A stretch of DNA of 64,000 bases from Oreocharis arfaki (GCA_013398015.1 VZRR01002170.1:107895-171894); one strand, 5' to 3'; shown: positions 12,206 through 25,902, counted from the first letter of the stretch. Notes: generated by a model not told the origin, from the letters alone. Program-made: numbers and translations.

Positions 12206-14463
12206 ATAAAACCAGGAAGCCTTTATTCATTGACAATTAAATATTACTGATAGGCTTTTACTATCCTGAGTAATTCAGCATGTGGAAGTGTGTAGGCAAC
12301 ATTTCAACATGACTATTCACATGTACTTGAAGTTTAAAAATTATTATTCAGACAGCATGTTTCTAAATTTAATAGAATTGTTCCGATTTTGTTCTTATGT
12401 CACATCTCTCATTGGAATATCCGAGCGTTTCTCAGCTGCGCATGGAGCAACGTAACTGGCATCACTACTGTGCTACCTATACCCAGGTAATCTCTCCAGT
12501 GGGTGAACAGTGTACGTTGAAGCATCTTATCTCGGTTTGCTATCAAATGCTGATGCTTTCTGAGATATTTGGTGACACGCTATGCAGCTCAAACATGTAA
12601 TCAACCTTACAGCACAGGAAGCTGCTGGTTGAGATATTGAAAGGCTTTGCCATCCCAATTGGTCCCCCTGTAGACAGCACCTGTAAAAGGGCTGAAGTAA
12701 GAAATGGCCTAATTTCGTTCATAGATGGCATATCGTAGCATCTAGAACATACCAAAAAGCATTAGTTATTTATCTTAAATTAAAAGGCTTATTTCTTTCA
12801 TGATTGTCTCTACAGTTTTCTTTCAGGTTGGTGAAACAACCCCAGATGATGCATTCTCACTTACATTTTTATAATGATGGTTTGCAACCCAATCAATACA
12901 CTTTAGAGATATCAGAATTAAAGCATCCCAGAGTATCTTCAGGGAAATATGAAATACCAGGTTTATTACAAGATCAAGACATATAATATCAGATTAAAGC
13001 TTTTTTAAGTTGAAATTTCTTTCTTTGAGCAATAGTTTACTTACATTTCCCCCCTTCATTCCCTGTCTGCATGTCAACTGCCACACATTTCTGAAACCTT
13101 TAGTTGCTATTGCAGTTTGAAATTTTCCTTTTTTCTAACACTATGCTTGGCTCTCACAGACTCATGTCTTCTGAGCAGACCTTGCTACCACTCGGACGTT
13201 CATTAAGCCCAATGTAGAAGTATATAAGGTAGCATTTAGTGTAGGTGTGAAAATTCAGCAGAATACAAATAACACTTCTCATTTGTTTAGCTCATCTCCC
13301 ATATTTCTAGCAGCTCTGACAGTCCTTAGCCTTTGCTCTGAGATTTGATGGGCTTGAACCTTATACCCTTTTGTTCTTTATTCTCTGTCACTTGCCTTTT
13401 TTTAATTTGTGTCTCAGGAGAAAATTAGAAGTGATTATCAGTGGCTGGGTTATTTTTGATAATTCTGCTGCCTGCAAGTAACCAGATGCGGGATTTCAAT
13501 AGGATGCTCATTAGGCCAACATGAGTCAATTTAATAAAGAATAAGAAATTTTAGACATATTCTGAAAGAAGCTGGCAGATCTAAGCTCTCCCTAGACAGA
13601 AGAAAATTCTTTTTTCTGTGTGTTGCTTTGCACTAACAACAAAATTTAAGCTGGTGATTTCAAAAGACTTAGGATCCGGAATAGCAACGAAGAGAGAAAA
13701 ACTGTAATAGGAACTTCTTTGTAGTCATTGGCAAAGTTTGACAGAATATTGAGGTTTGATCCTCAGATACATGCAAAATTAAGCCTGTGTTCAACTAGAG
13801 GCAAACTGAATTTTGTCTACCTGTGGTTTTCTCATGGCCAGGAATTTTTTCCAACAGATAGCTAGAAGACTTTTGACTTTGACTTTGGACATAGGTGAAT
13901 ACTCACAGCCTCATTATTATAAACATTGTTCCTGCTCCATTTAAAATGTTCATAGAGGTAAAACAGTGTTTCCCTGCACCCCAGATTTCTTTAGCTTACA
14001 TGCCACCAGAAAGATAGTTTAGCCAAAAAGCTGTTTGAACATAGAAAGTAAACTTTATACTCTCCGTAGTTTTCCTGAGATAAGTATTTTCCCTTAAGTT
14101 TTACATGGTTATGTTTCCATAACAGATTTCGTTAGAATGGTTTAAAGCCCTATTTAAAAATATGCATAAAAATGAGTATCAAAGGCAAGTTATAATACAT
14201 TATCTATTTTGGGAGAGGAAAAAAAAACAAAAGAGTCATTGGGCCTCAGGTACATATACTGCAAGCATAAGCTTCAGCATTTTCATCTTCTAATATTTTT
14301 TTCCTCAGTAACTCAGAAACATATGTAAGACATGGAAGTCATAGTTCTGAATGCCTTGAATGGTAAAATAGTCACTATTTAAAATTAACGATCTTTGGGG
14401 TTTAGTTTTGTTGGGGTGTTTTAGTAATACACATTGTCAAGTCTGTTAAAAAATTAAAAATTA
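12206..14463. other. AT-rich unique DNA with one micro-exon-like site
   Basis: Mostly featureless. At about 12435-12487 on the plus strand a 17-codon open stretch (ending CATYTQ) lies between a pyrimidine-containing 'gtttctcag' and a CAG|GTAATC donor. This is too small to judge without conservation data. No repeat family recognised. Confidence 0.4.
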
Positions 14464-14540
14464 CAAAAAACAAACAAAACCAACCAACCAAACAAAAACC
14501 CAAACAAACAAAAAAGCCCAAACAAATCCAAACAACAGAG
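14464..14540. repeat. Second CAAA-rich low-complexity tract
   Basis: A/C-rich imperfect CAAA and CCAA units on the plus strand, of the same character as 12056-12205 and preceded by a T/G-rich patch (about 14395-14425). Confidence 0.8.
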
Positions 14541-17500
14541 TAAAAAACAGTGTTTTTCTGAAATAGATCTGTTCAATACTTGACTCACTGTTATGCAGTA
14601 AAATTGAAGAACAAAATTAGCTCAAGGTTAGAATTACTTCTAGACTCCCAAGCCATAAGGAACTATGGCCTTGCTGAAGCAGACTCCTGCCTCTGCCTGA
14701 GGAGCCCAAGGACATCCATGAGATGCCTGGTGCTGGATCTGCCTCTGCAGTACCCAGGGTATTAGGAAGCAGGGGTTGCTCTTTCTCAAAAAGCACTTCC
14801 AGAGACTGGCAGCGCTTCATCCTAGGGAAGACGGCTCAGAAATTCCAAAGACAGTTAGACAATTAAATCCCTGGAGGTTTCTTTCTCCTGGAGGAGAGGA
14901 AGGAAGTAAAAGATGGTTATTTCCATTCTATGCATTAAAAAAAAAAAAAAGCCTAATGATTACTTAACACACTGTAAAGTTTGGAACAAATTGGTTTTGC
15001 TTCTAAGACACCACACACATATTTATTAAATGTCTTTATTTCCAGATGATAGAGAATTATCATGGACATTGGAAGATTAACTGAGGGAAAACAGAGAAAG
15101 AAAAGGATATCAGGGCACATATAATACTTTGAGATTTTGTTTTCTTAGGAAGCACATGCATTTGAAGAATCACGAAGTTCATTCATTCACCTTACCCTCA
15201 GAGATCAGCAGTGGGCTGGTCTGCATCCCAGACAGAGCACTGAGAGGGGTCCCAGCCGACGACACCTACCCCCATGTTTGTGACCTCTGGCACATTCACA
15301 GCTGGCTGAGCTCGGTGGCTTGGCTGAGCTGGGCTGGAGGGACCCCCCTCCTCTGGGGCATCTTGGGGTGTCACTAAGGAACCCATTTCAGTTGACATGT
15401 GCTATCCCTTCAGGAATGTTTTGATCACACTTCCAAGCTCTTGCACGCAAACAGCAATTCTAGGAACTCATTTTAATGAAAATTTCACTCTTGAGAGAAG
15501 CAAATATTGCAAGGAATTTAAGACCCTAGGCATAGGCTTATAGCTCTTCTAATGCAGTCCTGCCCTGCTAACACTATAGATGCATTAGCAATGTACGTTT
15601 TACCAAACTTTGCCTGAAGGGTCTCAATGACTTCCAAGAACATATGAACTGGATTAATCTAAACTCCTATTTATTTGAACTTCAGGGCACATAAGTCAAT
15701 AATATAGGCAAACCAAATAAGAAAAAGGAAAAATAAAATAAACAAACTAACTACTGCTTCTAATGAGGGGAAAAAAAAAAATCTGTGAATGCTTTAATAT
15801 GAACTTGGAAGGATTTATATAATTGCGAAGCAGCAGAGTTGTACTTGTGCCTTCAGCCCTAGCAGAACTAAGCCTCATACCATTAATAACAGAAATATAG
15901 CTTTACCTCCTTTTTTGGGGGTTTATTCAAAGTGAAAATGCCCTGCAATGAAGAGCAGAGGCCAAACAGCTTTGGCTATTAATTCAGTTTTAATAGGGAT
16001 TGTTATGTACTGTAGCATTATTCTCTGTGCACATTGAAGTGCCTGTTTTCTCTCCACTCCTTTTCTTAGTGTGAAAGCTGTGTCTTCTCACTAATTAAAT
16101 GTCATTACCTCCCACTGAAGAGAAGAGACCGAGAGATTGCTGGCTGACTGCCTTTGACACACTTAATCAACCCCTAGAGAACAAATAATGACCCTATTTT
16201 TGTTTCTATTTTAACTTGTAACCTTTTTTTCCCTGAGGCACAATTTCCCCAGTCATTCGAATTTATGTCCATCTTCAGTTTCAGGACCCTATGATAAGTA
16301 ATTCTGTGGTCATGTTAGTAATCAATAAGAGGATAGTTATTAATCTCATCTTTGGTAAAAATATTAAACTTGCAATGTCATTTTTCCCTTAAAATCTCAC
16401 TTTAGTATTATTCATGGAAAACTCAGGAATCTTGCTGTCTGGGAACCCCATCAACAGTGTATTTACCCAGTCTTTCCTACAAAGTTATTTACATAGAAGC
16501 TGGACTTCAGTTACAGGGTTTCCATTACTTGTACTTCACGTGTTTAATAATAAGAATTATAATCCATATACAGTGGAGCTCCACTGATTTAAGAAAAGTG
16601 ACATCACATGTGAATTCTACTGTAATTTTCAATTTATGACAAATATAACTGGGTGTTAAGGACACTTGTTATCAAGTAATAAATCAGATCAATTCAGAAA
16701 GACCAACTGAAAGAAATAAGTAAACCTAAGAAAAAGCAGCCTCTATGACTTTTTATATATGTGCGTGTAATGTAGGGAACACATGCATTAATTTTTTTCT
16801 CATTCAGATAAAGCACAACTTCTACCTTCAGACAAGGGATGGAAAGATTAAATTTCTCTTTAACTAAGTTGCATTTCAGCAGCTGTGTAAACTGTGGTGG
16901 CCCTCACTCAGTGAATCAGGATGACAGCTTTACTTTTACTCTAAAGCATCAATACACAGAACATTTGCCTACATGCAAATAGATGTGGGTCAGTTTTAGC
17001 CTCTGGCATGATTTCTTTCTGTCCCTATCAATTTCCAAACTGAAGACTTCAAAAAATTTCAGTTCTTCAGCATGAGACCACATCCCCGTGGTAAAACTTC
17101 GTGGGACTCAATTACATTTACTACGTGTAAGCATGTACCAACCCACAGTCACAAAGTACCCAAGTGTCTAAGTCTCTGGATTATACAATTTGTCATGATA
17201 GCACTGAAGGAATGGTCAATATGTCTTTCTTGGTATGCAAAGCCACTGTTGTACCACTCTTTCAGACTTGCCTCTTTCTATAGAGCAGCTTTTCCTCTCT
17301 GGTCCACTTTCTTCGCAGGGATATATATATTTTGTACACAAGCTATCAGTTCTGTTGCTGTGGAAATCAGTGTGTTAAAACTGACAGACTCTTTCTTTTT
17401 TATTATTTTAATGATTGCTTAATGGATTAAATAACTACCTGCTGGTTTATGGAAGTCTCAGTTTTGCAGATGTCTCCATGGTTTAATGAGGAAAGTATCA

Positions 17501-20500
17501 GCATATTTTTATTTCCAGAGCTGTCTAAATCCTCTTCTTACCATGGCAGGTGTTACCTACACAGTATGAACCACTTTCCAATTAACTGTAAGACAGCTAA
17601 GTAACCTAATAATTAGAAGTGGCAAATACTAATTTAGAGGGTTTCAGACAATGAAACACTCACTTTCAAGATTATGTAAATTTCCTAAAATAAGAAGCAA
17701 AATCTAAAATTCAAACAAATCCATGAAAAAAGGATATATGAAAAAAGTTATCTTTTTTTTTTTGTTAATAAACTAATATCAAGAGTTTAATGAAATGAGC
17801 TGTGCATATTGGTCCTGCTATTTTGAATACCATCTTGCTTATATTATGGGAAGAGTTAGAAGGAAGATGGGAACACATTATTTCAGATCAACAATTATCT
17901 AGAACAACACAAGGTCATCCACAAGTAAGGTTTTGGGTTTTATTCTGAGTGAATATAGAAAAGTTTCATAGTTTGTGTCTTTAGCTCTTTTATTTTTGTT
18001 ATCTGAACATAGATACTTGAAAACAAAACAAGTTTCCTTTTCTCACAGGATATTGCAAGCATAAAAGACAATGTGATGTTAAAGACCGTAGTTAAGAGTT
18101 GTGCAGGTATTGCCTGGCGAAAATAGGTCTGAGTATTCTTTCTCCCATGAAAATGATGGGCTTGTGGGGTTTTTTGTCCTCATAAATGAGACCTCTCTAT
18201 AAAAACCAATTAAAATATTAATGTTATCTGTCAATACAGAGGACTATCCTAAAGCAGACGATAACCTTACACAAAGTGAGAACATATAATACTTTAAAGA
18301 AAATAATATTTCAAATTCTTTGTAAAGTCCAATTAATTATAACTGAAGTAGAATGACCCTCAGAATCTTTTTACAAATTTTACTTTCTTAATGTCTGAAG
18401 TGAAAATGTGATACAACCCTCTCACTCCTCTGCTTAAGTCAGTGGCAAAACTGATGAAATTCTACAGGATGGAGCTTTTGCTTTAGCTGTTTGCTCATTA
18501 TTGCCCATTATAATTTATACCATTACAGTGCTACATCATTGCTTCTTTCAGACCTGTTACAATACTTGTCATTTAATATTCCAATGAAATTGCTGTCGAT
18601 ATTCATCACACATAGATTGGAAAGGAAAGCATCTGTTTTATACAGTGACTAAATTATACCAGTTAGTCAAGTAAGTCTGAGTAAAACTGGACTGTTTATC
18701 TCCTCTTGCTGTTGTCAGTCATACTTGTAGGTGGAAAAAAAGATCCATTCTTTCCTCGCCTAGAGCAGCATATCAGCAGTTCATGGCAACTGTAATCAAA
18801 ATTGTTGTTTAATGATGCTTGAAAGATTATTGTATTTTGTTTCAAAGTCTCATTCAATTCTAGCATCATCAGCCTATTTTATTTCGTGAGGTTTCTGGAA
18901 TATGAAGAAAATATAGTAACATGTAATACACAGCACGAATGTCCATATGTAATATACAGCTCATGTGTTCCAGGAAAAGCAACAAATCATATGAGAAATT
19001 AAAAATAAAAAGTTAAATCCATAAAAATACAAATTAAGTTCATATTTGAAGGAATTAGAGAATTTAGAGTTTCTGGGGTCTGTTTTATTTTTACTGCAAT
19101 GGTACTATGAAATAACTGGTGCAAATCCCTTTGAGTTTTTCACTGACTACAGGCAAAGGATAAAACCCTGTGGCAAAGCAAAAACACTGAGCACAGTTCC
19201 ATGATCCCTGCTCAGAAAAAAGATCTGTTGAATTCATAAGAATTGTTGGCCTGGGACAGTTCCTTGGTTTCAAACTCTAATTATGTCACATCTGCAGAAG
19301 AGAAAGGGAACACTGCAGAGCTGATGCCTATAGGTGTCTTGCTGTTACCTACTTTCTGCTTTAGGCTTGTGTCATTCACTGCATTACAGCTTGTGTATAT
19401 AGACTTGAATCCTTTTAGAACCCAAGGAAGGGACTCATTTGACATTACTTCAAACTTTTGAATATGGAGGTCAGCATCAGAGCTGGTTGTGTAGACTCCA
19501 GAATTTTGGCAGAAAAAGGAGGCAATTTTGAGATACAAATCAACTTCAGGCAGATACCTGAATTAGATAACATCAGTCACACATAAAATGCTTTTTCTTA
19601 TCAGTCATCATAAAAATAGCATAGACCAGAGTTTCAGATGCAGTCTAAGGCCTTATAGTTTGGCATAATAGTTTGGTCAGTTAAATCTGCTCCTCCAGGT
19701 GCATCAAAACTTTTTATTACTAATACTAGGTCACAATTTAAAACTGAAATCCCTCAGAAGAAGAAATAAATAAAACTATTTAGCTTTTTGGACAGTGAAC
19801 ACTTAGGTTGGTGACTCTTTTTACTGCATTTCCCAAGCTACAGAGGGCAAGGATTCACCCAGAAACACTACAGTGTTAGACTTCATAAGCCCTGTATGTG
19901 ATGGCAGTAAGTACTAGAAGTGTCAGAACTAATTATAGCTGTTTTACTTTGTTGTGATAGAGACTCAAACACGGCACCGAGCTGCTGGGGCTGCTGTGCA
20001 AGTACTTGCCTAGAGAGCAGCTGCATCACAGCACCTGCATAGCAGGAGGGATGAGAATCCCTCTGCTCCGGATAGCGAACAGCTAATGGCACGTGTGCAA
20101 GTCAGGAGCAGCTGTGGTGAGCAGCACTGGAAGGACTTGGTTTTGATTCCCACTTCTAGTGGGAAAAATCCCACTCTTTCCCCCCTGCTAGAGGTGACAC
20201 CCCTAGTGGTGTCATTTCTTTCAGCTCACAAACTCACTGTTCTTGGCATATGCAGACTTCCCCACAATCAGAAAAACAAAACAAAACAATACTAGCCTTA
20301 AATGACCTAAAACATGGTCTTCAATTATACAAAATGATACTTGTGTTAAACGTGGAATCACATGATGTTATCTCAGGCCTATCAGGTCATATCATGTTAT
20401 GTCAGCAGTGATGTAATATTTTTGAGGTATTATCCAGAATGATTTGATAAAACATGGCACACATCATGTCTGAACAATACAATTAGAAAGGAAAGGATTT

Positions 20501-22599
20501 TAAATCAAACTGTAGCTGTTTTAGCAAGTGACTGGTTCACATCAGTTTGTACCATGCAAGTACTGAATGCTGTATATAAACTTTTTCTGATTTTCCTCTC
20601 TGTTGCTTTAAAAAGTGACTGCTACTTGCCCTTAGACTGCCTGTCTACAAATTGTTGCCAAAAATCATCTGAAAGTGCTGAAATATAGCTATCAAATTGC
20701 CACTGGGCAAGTAATACCTATTTATGGTTCCTTGTAGTCAGATCTTCTTTGTTTCTTGCTGAAAAAGAGCAGCTCAATCTCTTTGGCTCCAAGAGGCAGT
20801 CTAGTAAACTGTTCTGTGACAGTTTTTTCTGCACAAATTATTTTTAAAAGACTGACAGTCTACTCCTTTACTCCAGATCACATTTCTGTTTCTCAAGTAG
20901 TCCTAAAGACAAAACTAAGAAATAGTAAATTCTGTCTGGATGCACTCAGTGCAAGAGCTTGAGCCTTTTTTCCCTGTAAGCCTTGTCTGCAGTTATTTAA
21001 ACTGGTGTTTCACCCTATCTAAATTATAATTTGAATTGATAAGATAGTTTTTAACAGGCTAAAATCATATCACCATATATTATGCTCAAATACAAGCCCC
21101 AAAGCCAGCCATTGACCCAAAAACTTTAAATTCTTTTCTGTATTGCAAATGTGTCTTAAAGGAAAAAAAAAGTGCAACTTCCAGAAACCATGGTAACAGC
21201 ACAAAATTTCCCTAAGCAGATGTTCGAGTATCAGAAGCCATTGTAGCCATCAAGACTTCTGTAATGGCTTTGACACAAGTCAGCAAAGGCCCCAGTCCCT
21301 GTTATTAGCATGGACACAGCAGGATTGCAGCAGCACCCTCTGCTATAATGACCAGCCTTTCACATTCTCACATTAGATGACCTCAGCTTCACATAAAGAC
21401 AGATGAGCAGAAGAAAGACTAAAATGATAAGGAACCATACTAGGTTACACATCTTTGAAGGTTTCCTAGCATTAAAAAGTCTGATTTGCTATCATCTATT
21501 ATTTTGAAACTCTTCTAAAATAGAAGAGTTGTGCTCTTAACTCTCTGTAGCTCCTGTGGAAATCCACTCATTAAGTAGTTACCCTAGTTTCAGTTTAACA
21601 ACATATCATAACATCTTTTTACACTGAGAGGTATTTTTCAGCATAAATAATGGTAATAAATATCAAATCCACAGCCTCTCACACTTAGATGGACCAAGGA
21701 CTATACCCACTGCACTTTAATCCTTACCAGAGCCCTAGAGACAGCGACAACTTTTGTGAGCACAGAAAAGCACAGTGTCCCAGGTGGCCATACCCTGAGG
21801 GCTTTTCTGTTCCTTGTCAAAGAATTAGACTCAGAAGCACTGCAAAATCCCAGGGCAGTGCAGTGTATGGTGTCAGACACTTGACTGTCACAGAGGCTTG
21901 ATTTGAGGTAGTTACTCCAGGTCCCAGGTAAAGATTTCAAGTTTATTATGGAGAGATAAATAAAGACAAAACTCAGCGCACAAATAAAGCAGCTCCCGTC
22001 TCTTCCCAGATGTGGCTCCACTCCATGATAAAACAAAGCTTTTGAAAGGAACAGACCCTTTGCATCTCTTCTGAAAAATGGGATGTTTTTGACTAAGTTT
22101 AATACAGGTTAGTACGAAAGCTGTTATTTTTTCTTTGGCTGTCTAAAGCAAGGAAGGTTTTAATGTTAAAAGACTCAACATTTTTATTATAAGAACAACT
22201 CAGGTGGAAAACGCACAATGTGTCAAGCAGATAAGCTCTTCTATGGGTCACCATTAGTGTGTGGAGAGAAACTTGGGGCTTTTTATTTCCAGTAGAATCA
22301 ATTGTCTTATAGGAGTTATTACATTCTTTACAAACTTGGACATGCTTAAAACTAATTTGGAATGTCCATGTACACAAAGATCTTTCCCCGTGCAGTATAA
22401 TATTTTAAAATTCAAGGAGAAAACCTTCCCAGGACTTTGCTGCAGGATATCTGTCAACAATCGTGCTGCCTGTCAACAGCCTCTGCTATGGGAGTTATTT
22501 AATGTAACTCTTTTATCCACTGAAATGAACAGCTTTGATATGGAGACCAGCCCATTCTTTATGCCTTTTGTGAGGCTCATTTAGTGACTGGGAAATATT
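14541..22599. other. AT-rich unique DNA, no firm gene
   Basis: Eight kilobases without a firm gene. A GC-rich patch at 15197-15375 stands out. On the minus strand it lies between 'gttccttag' and an AGG|GTAAGG donor, but a TGA falls just before that donor in the most open frame. At 19449-19557 (minus) a 109-nt open stretch lies between an AG acceptor and a GAA|GTAATG donor; its entry phase matches none of the other candidates. The stretch 15930-16270 is dense in TAAT cores and could be a conserved non-coding element. Confidence 0.45.
15930..16270. promoter_or_regulatory. Possible conserved non-coding element (homeodomain-type cores)
   Basis: The stretch has several TAATT/ATTAA cores, including an inverted pair CTATTAA (15976-15982) and TTAATAG (15990-15996), no open frames of note and no repeats. 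Developmental enhancers in gene deserts often look like this. Without alignment to other vertebrates this is only an impression from composition and motif density. Confidence 0.12.
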
Positions 22600-22752
22600 T
22601 ACTGGATGCGTACCTAGCAATGAGATACCTGTAGAAATTGTATATTTGGACTTTTCTGGAAGTTTGGAGCACCAGCTCAGTACCTTCATGCTGGCACGAC
22701 TAGATCGTGCGGTTATGCAATGACTGTGTGTTTCTGAGGTTACTGGGTGGAA
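22600..22752 (+). mobile_element. Possible eroded CR1/LINE reverse-transcriptase remnant
   Basis: One plus-strand frame reads EIVYLDFSGSLEHQL, then LARLDRAV, before a stop near 22720. This resembles the YLDFSKAFDTVSH box and the downstream LxxLD region of LINE reverse transcriptases. The nucleotide sequence around 'tggacttttct' also resembles CR1. Nothing before or after extends the match, so it may be a very old fragment or coincidence. A strong GTGAGT donor-like site at about 22763 is probably unrelated. Confidence 0.25.
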
Positions 22753-22763
22753 AATCAAGCAGG

Positions 22764-25410
22764 TGAGTAATTTAGGACTACACAACAGGAGAAGGGGACT
22801 TTAAAGAGCTTAAACGCGAATCTAGATCCCAAGTAGGTCCTGGAAACCATCCCCTTTGCAACCTCTGCCTCCAGCAGAAAGGCCTATGGCCAGTAGGAAG
22901 CAACATAAGAGAAAGTAAATGGCTGCAACAACATCTTACATACTTCTTGCAGGTCTTCCCTAAGACTAAGACGTTGCTGTAGCGTGGAAGCAAACTGTTA
23001 TAACAGCCTACAAAAAATACGGATTTTTTTGGTAATGGGATGAAGAATATGAAAAATGTTTTTTCATCATCTCAGAAAACAAGGAACAAATGGTAAAAGT
23101 AGAGCACTCACCCAACATCATTATAAATGTCTAATAAAAAAAGCTTATAAAATGAATGCTAAAACATTATAAACTCTATAAAACACACTATAGTAGGAAC
23201 AATGATAGTTTCAGTCAAATAAAATTGTTCAACAGCAAAGGTGAAGCTTCATACCAAATTTTCTAACAGTTATAAGAAAAAGATTTTTCTTCACTTCAGA
23301 ACCTCAGTCAGAGACTTTTTTTTTCCTTATTATGTTGTTTTCAAAGATTATACCTTTTGTAGTCCCTACACCTGACATCTGATCATTTTTTCATGTCTAA
23401 TGCTCAAGTGGGAAGTCCTTTGAATTGCGATTTTATAGAAGTTCATTTTGGACATGTTCTCTATGTGCTATTGTATGTTTAGAGCTGTAACAATGGTGAT
23501 TGTTAAAAAAAATATCCAATGAATCTTTATTTACCCCTAAAAGTCTAGAGGGCTAATGTCTACAGTCACAGATGAATCATGTGATCATCATCATGAGAAA
23601 GGATCTATCTAATTTCTGTTACTTTTACCTTTTAAATCATATTCTGCCATTAATGTCTTTATTAAGAAACTTTCCATATCACTTGCACTATCTTTTCATG
23701 TACATGCTTACAGTTTGACAATTTGGGCACTAATGAATCTTTCAAGTCTCAGGACGAATTATTCTTTGTAAAACCTAATATCTAGGGGGCAAAAGTGTTG
23801 CTGTTTACGCCAGACTGAGCTTACTTCTTTAAGAGTAGAGATGAGAATAAACAAGTTTAATTGCCTAAAGTACCTAATCTTGGAAGAGAAAACAAACTGG
23901 TTTCAAAGTCAGTCGTATCCTACCTGGCCAGAAGGACCTAACAACAGGAAATCTATCTGCAGATCTTAGTTTCTAGACTAATCTCCATTAAAATTAAATA
24001 GACTAGATTCTATTTTAAGACATTTAAAGTTGTTGTATTAACAAATTTTAATAAATAACTGTTTGAACACTCTTAGAAAATTGTGGCTGCCCATAGTCAA
24101 CAGTGTATTTCTAAACTTTGATATATATGATATATAATAGGATAAAAACTTCAAGAATCAATGGTACAATTTATTACAAATGACTATGCAATGACAGAAA
24201 GACGAACTGATTGACTCTGAAATTTGAACTGGGTTGAGCTTCAGTCCTGTAAGACACATAGTTACATTTATGAAAGTACGAAATCTCATTGAATCTGCAT
24301 TTCAGAGCAAGGCCATGTTGTAAAAAACTACCCACTGAGATAATTATATTCTTTTTGTCATGAATGTTTCAACTGCATTTCTCAAAAACGAATAATTGAA
24401 AAAAAAAAATTTTGTCAAGTTGCTGTTTGACTGATACGGTATTTCCACAATGATGGAGCCATGAGAAAACATTACTGTCTAATAGAAAGGGAATTAAAAG
24501 CCTAATGAAAATTTTGGTGGATGAATTCACATACAAAGGATGACCTCAATAAAGTGCATTAATAAATTACATTATCATCCCAAAGGGCCTGCTATGGTAT
24601 TTTTAACTTTATCCTGGCAGCATAGAAAACATGCATATTTTCAAATAATATAATAAAATTGCTAAACAATGTTGCTTGTTTGTGTTAAGCACAAATTCCT
24701 GCTTGCTATACAAATGGCAATATTTGTTTGTGAAAGATTTTGGGTTTAGCTTACACACTATTCCAGTCAGATAAATAAATGCCGAGTTATGTTTCAGCAA
24801 ATAAATTCTTTGTAACATAGTTTCAGAAAGTCTTTTATAGTTTGCTCCGTCTACTCTATAGCACATTGCTATATATATTTTTTGAAATCTTTAAGCTCCA
24901 TACACTCCCTAATAGATAAAGGAATAGAGAGTGACTTTGTAAGCTGTGACAAGACAAGAGACAGTTTATTTCCTGTTGGTTTCACTCTAACCATCATCAA
25001 TCTTTACATGAATCTTTACACTTGTTTCAGACATAGGATGCTTTGTGAAAACTCAGTTCAGAATATTTGAATATCAATGACTGGAAAACACACGATGGTT
25101 TAACTTTTGAATGTATAGCTATTGCCAATACATCTGTGCCATTCAATTTTTATTACGGTGCAGCTTTAACTTCCAGGAGATTACCCAGTTAGCTAAATCC
25201 CTGCTAAATATTTATTTTTATCCAAATCTTCTTTACATTTGCAAATCCCGACTACACAAAATTTTGTTTATGGCATCTCTGCAATGTTTGGGACACAAAA
25301 ATCTCTGTGTGAAAGTAAACTGCTTCAGCCCCCCACGGCTGCTGTTCCCTTCAGGCTGGCAGCTTGGAAGGCGCTCTTCAGTCTTCAAAGAACTATCAAC
25401 AGCCTCTCAC
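22764..25410. other. AT-rich unique DNA, no gene seen
   Basis: Very AT-rich with ATAT-type stretches (about 24120-24140). No repeat family recognised, and no exon-like frame with good splice signals until the candidate beginning at 25411. Confidence 0.5.
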
Positions 25411-25902
25411 CTCAGGGAGAAGAACTGCACACACATTTGTCCCAGGCAGAAACTGGGAAGTGCCTATCAGAAATGTCCTCGGCATTTCCTCCCATTTATT
25501 AGCTAATTTTACTTCAGTCAGATAAACGCTGCTGATGTTGTTGTAGCCAAGTGCTGTTGCAGGTGAAGCTCCCAGACCTCCTTCAGCCCCCACTTTGGCA
25601 CCTCGAGCCTGTGCTGAGGACACTGGTGTGGATCCAGATCTTCTGGACATAGAAAACTTCTGGATATAAAGACTATCTAAAAGCCCACTGGTATGTTGTT
25701 CTTTAAAGCAAAAATGAGGATGGCCATGAGAAAGAGAACGCCATGATAGATCTTCAACAACCTTAGAAGGTACAAGATCTTTTGCACTACTTAAAAATAG
25801 GAAAAATTCTGTAATGTCAGAAGGAAAAATCAATCTGTGACTCTCATACAGAAGTTTTTTTAAATTTCCCTTGGCTTCTTCAACTTTTTCCTTGAACTCA
25901 AG
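25411..25902 (-). CDS. Candidate internal exon, unidentified protein
   Basis: This is the longest open frame in the window. On the minus strand a pyrimidine-rich acceptor ('tttgttcttctcag') precedes 25902 and a GAG|GTGAGA donor follows 25411. The 492 nt between them are open as exactly 164 codons, phase 0 to phase 0, with a stop four codons past the donor. The first ~25 residues are charged and helix-like (LEFKEKVEEAKGNLKKLLYE), followed by a serine/arginine- and glycine/alanine-rich middle (FSMSRRSGSTPVSSAQARG). An earlier possible donor, GAA|GTAAAA, lies about 42 codons before the end. The 3' third is more GC-rich than its surroundings. I do not recognise the protein. Against it: a frame of this length is about the maximum expected by chance here, and no adjoining exon is certain. 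Confidence 0.3.

Noticed and set aside
12013..12240. K/N/Q-rich frame and its F/L/G/W-rich mirror
   Set aside because: Both are translations of the CAAA-rich low-complexity tract.
19449..19557. Minus-strand 109-nt exon-like block with GAA|GTAATG donor
   Set aside because: Its entry phase does not fit the donor of the 25.4-kb candidate, and the acceptor is weak. Probably chance.
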